This document shows, piece after piece, positions 6,047 through 6,452 of a stretch of 6,452 nucleotides of DNA. Source of the DNA: Rickettsiales bacterium (GTDB lineage Bacteria; Pseudomonadota; Alphaproteobacteria; Rickettsiales; JALZUV01). Made by a program: the position numbers and the translations under genes. The notes beneath the pieces are model-generated. The model did no database searches and had not been told where the DNA came from. It worked only from the letters and a program-made list of their open reading frames with translations. Location: contig JALZUV010000165.1 in the NCBI GenBank assembly GCA_023301245.1, positions 1 to 6,452 on the forward strand, in the 5' to 3' direction. Each line of letters begins with the position of its first letter. Position 1 is the stretch's first letter.

Positions 6047-6121
6047 TGGTGCCGCCTACAAGATTCGAACTTGTGGCCTCGTCATTACCAATGACGCGCT
6101 CTACCCCTGAGCTAAGGCGGC
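6047..6121 (-). tRNA. tRNA-Thr, anticodon GGU
   Basis: Read on the minus strand, the 75-nt gene folds as a complete cloverleaf. The acceptor stem GCCGCCT (6121-6115) pairs with AGGCGGC (6057-6051). The D-arm is GCTC/GAGC. The anticodon stem CGTCA/TGACG encloses loop TTGGTAA with anticodon GGT (6089-6087). The variable loop is short, and the T-arm has loop TTCGAAT. The discriminator is A and the CCA end is encoded (6049-6047). It reads threonine codons ACC and ACU. It converges with the 166-aa gene ending at 6031. A clear promoter could not be defined; an 8-bp C-run (complement of 6152-6159) lies in its upstream region. Confidence 0.97.
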
Positions 6122-6183
6122 CTTTATATTAAGAGGCGCGAAAATGCCATAGGGGGGGGCAGTTGGCAAGCGGTTTTGTCTAT

Positions 6184-6212
6184 TTGTAAAATGCACCTTT
6201 TTAGTGTATAGT
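6184..6212 (+). promoter_or_regulatory. Promoter of the small basic-protein gene
   Basis: TTGTAA (6184-6189) and TATAGT (6207-6212) are separated by 17 bp, a good sigma70-type arrangement. The ATG starts 8 nt after the -10, so transcription should begin at or within about 2 nt of the start codon. There is no Shine-Dalgarno sequence, consistent with a leaderless message. Confidence 0.6.
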
Positions 6213-6220
6213 GTTGTCGC

Positions 6221-6355
6221 ATGGAAAAACCCTCTCAATCAAAGCAGAAGCCGAATCAGAAGAAACCAAAGCCCGAAGTGGCGGCGGCTTTGCGCGCGAA
6301 TTTAAAGCGTCGAAAAGCGGCAACACCAAAAGCCGTGAAAGAGTCGGGAAGTTGA
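6221..6355 (+). CDS. 44-aa highly basic small protein
   Basis: This ATG-to-TGA frame encodes 44 residues, dominated by Lys, Pro, Gln and Ala in the first half. A helical AAALRANLKRRKAA segment at about 21-34 is followed by a short basic tail. Short proteins ending in an 'LRxNLxRRKAQ'-like helix are common and uncharacterised in Alphaproteobacteria, from recall rather than any search. It has a good promoter directly upstream and its stop overlaps the start of the following frame, both arguing for a real gene. A nucleic-acid or ribosome contact would suit the charge but is speculation. Confidence 0.65.
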   Translation: MEKPSQSKQKPNQKKPKPEVAAALRANLKRRKAATPKAVKESGS

Positions 6356-6452
6356 GCAAGAAACCGCCTGACACCCATACAAAAAAAGGGAAAAAAGAAG
6401 CGCAACGGTTAAAGAACCGTAAGCTATTTGAAATTTTCAGCGTGGCCGATCG
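6352..6452 (+). CDS. 5' end of a further gene, possibly endonuclease III (partial)
   Basis: A frame opening with TTG at 6352-6354, overlapping the previous TGA as TTGA, stays open to the window end. It gives a Lys-rich leader (KKPPDTHTKKGKKEAQ) and then RKLFEIFSVADR. The second part resembles the first helix of bacterial endonuclease III (Nth), where an 'IF..F..A.P' segment precedes the catalytic domain. That match is short and weak, and no Nth catalytic residue or iron-sulfur cysteine falls in the window. The TTG start is inferred because no ATG or GTG lies close by in frame. The overlap suggests an operon with the 44-aa gene. Confidence 0.4.
   Translation, partial: MSKKPPDTHTKKGKKEAQRLKNRKLFEIFSVAD

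Overview
The window reads as chromosomal DNA from a moderately low-GC alphaproteobacterium. This is an inference from gene content: a canonical alphaproteobacterial-type propionyl-CoA carboxylase beta chain, a dithiol glutaredoxin 3, a secreted OmpA-C protein, a tRNA-Thr(GGU) with encoded CCA, and a small basic 'LRANLKRRKA' protein of a kind I associate with Alphaproteobacteria. The species cannot be told from the sequence. I see no phage, plasmid, IS or CRISPR signature.

Layout. Positions 1-150 hold the 3' end of an unrecognised plus-strand gene. A hairpin with A- and T-tracts on its two sides (about 160-208) then serves as a shared, bidirectional terminator. It also faces the end of a minus-strand gene (241-735) for a 164-aa hydrophobic-hairpin protein. 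That gene's promoter looks like a Pho box 10 bp upstream of a -10 hexamer, and it places the transcript start at or next to the ATG. Transcribed away from it are pccB (919-2457) and grxC (2468-2725), tightly linked. Just upstream of the pccB start codon is a perfect 9-bp inverted repeat with a 3-nt loop. Next comes a monocistronic, probably strongly expressed ompA-like gene (2904-3461) with its own promoter, Shine-Dalgarno sequence and a textbook terminator. An untranslated stretch (3516-3847) carries nested inverted repeats resembling a REP/MITE-type intergenic element.

The most unusual part is the two-gene unit 3848-6031. The first gene encodes a 560-aa protein built from four repeats of a Gly/Ala-rich hydrophobic hairpin module, joined by charged linkers. 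The second, starting immediately after the first gene's stop codon, encodes a 166-aa protein with one more such module. Both have histidine-rich stretches and neither has an evident signal peptide. The 164-aa protein at 241-735 has the same general design (hydrophobic hairpin plus long hydrophilic tail), and its promoter region shares blocks with that of the 3848 gene. I do not recognise a named family for these proteins. A role in membranes is inferred and no biochemical function can be assigned.

The right edge holds a minus-strand tRNA-Thr (6047-6121). Divergent from it is a small gene (6221-6355), apparently leaderless and overlapping the start of a further gene that runs off the window. 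That last gene may be endonuclease III, but this is only a weak resemblance.
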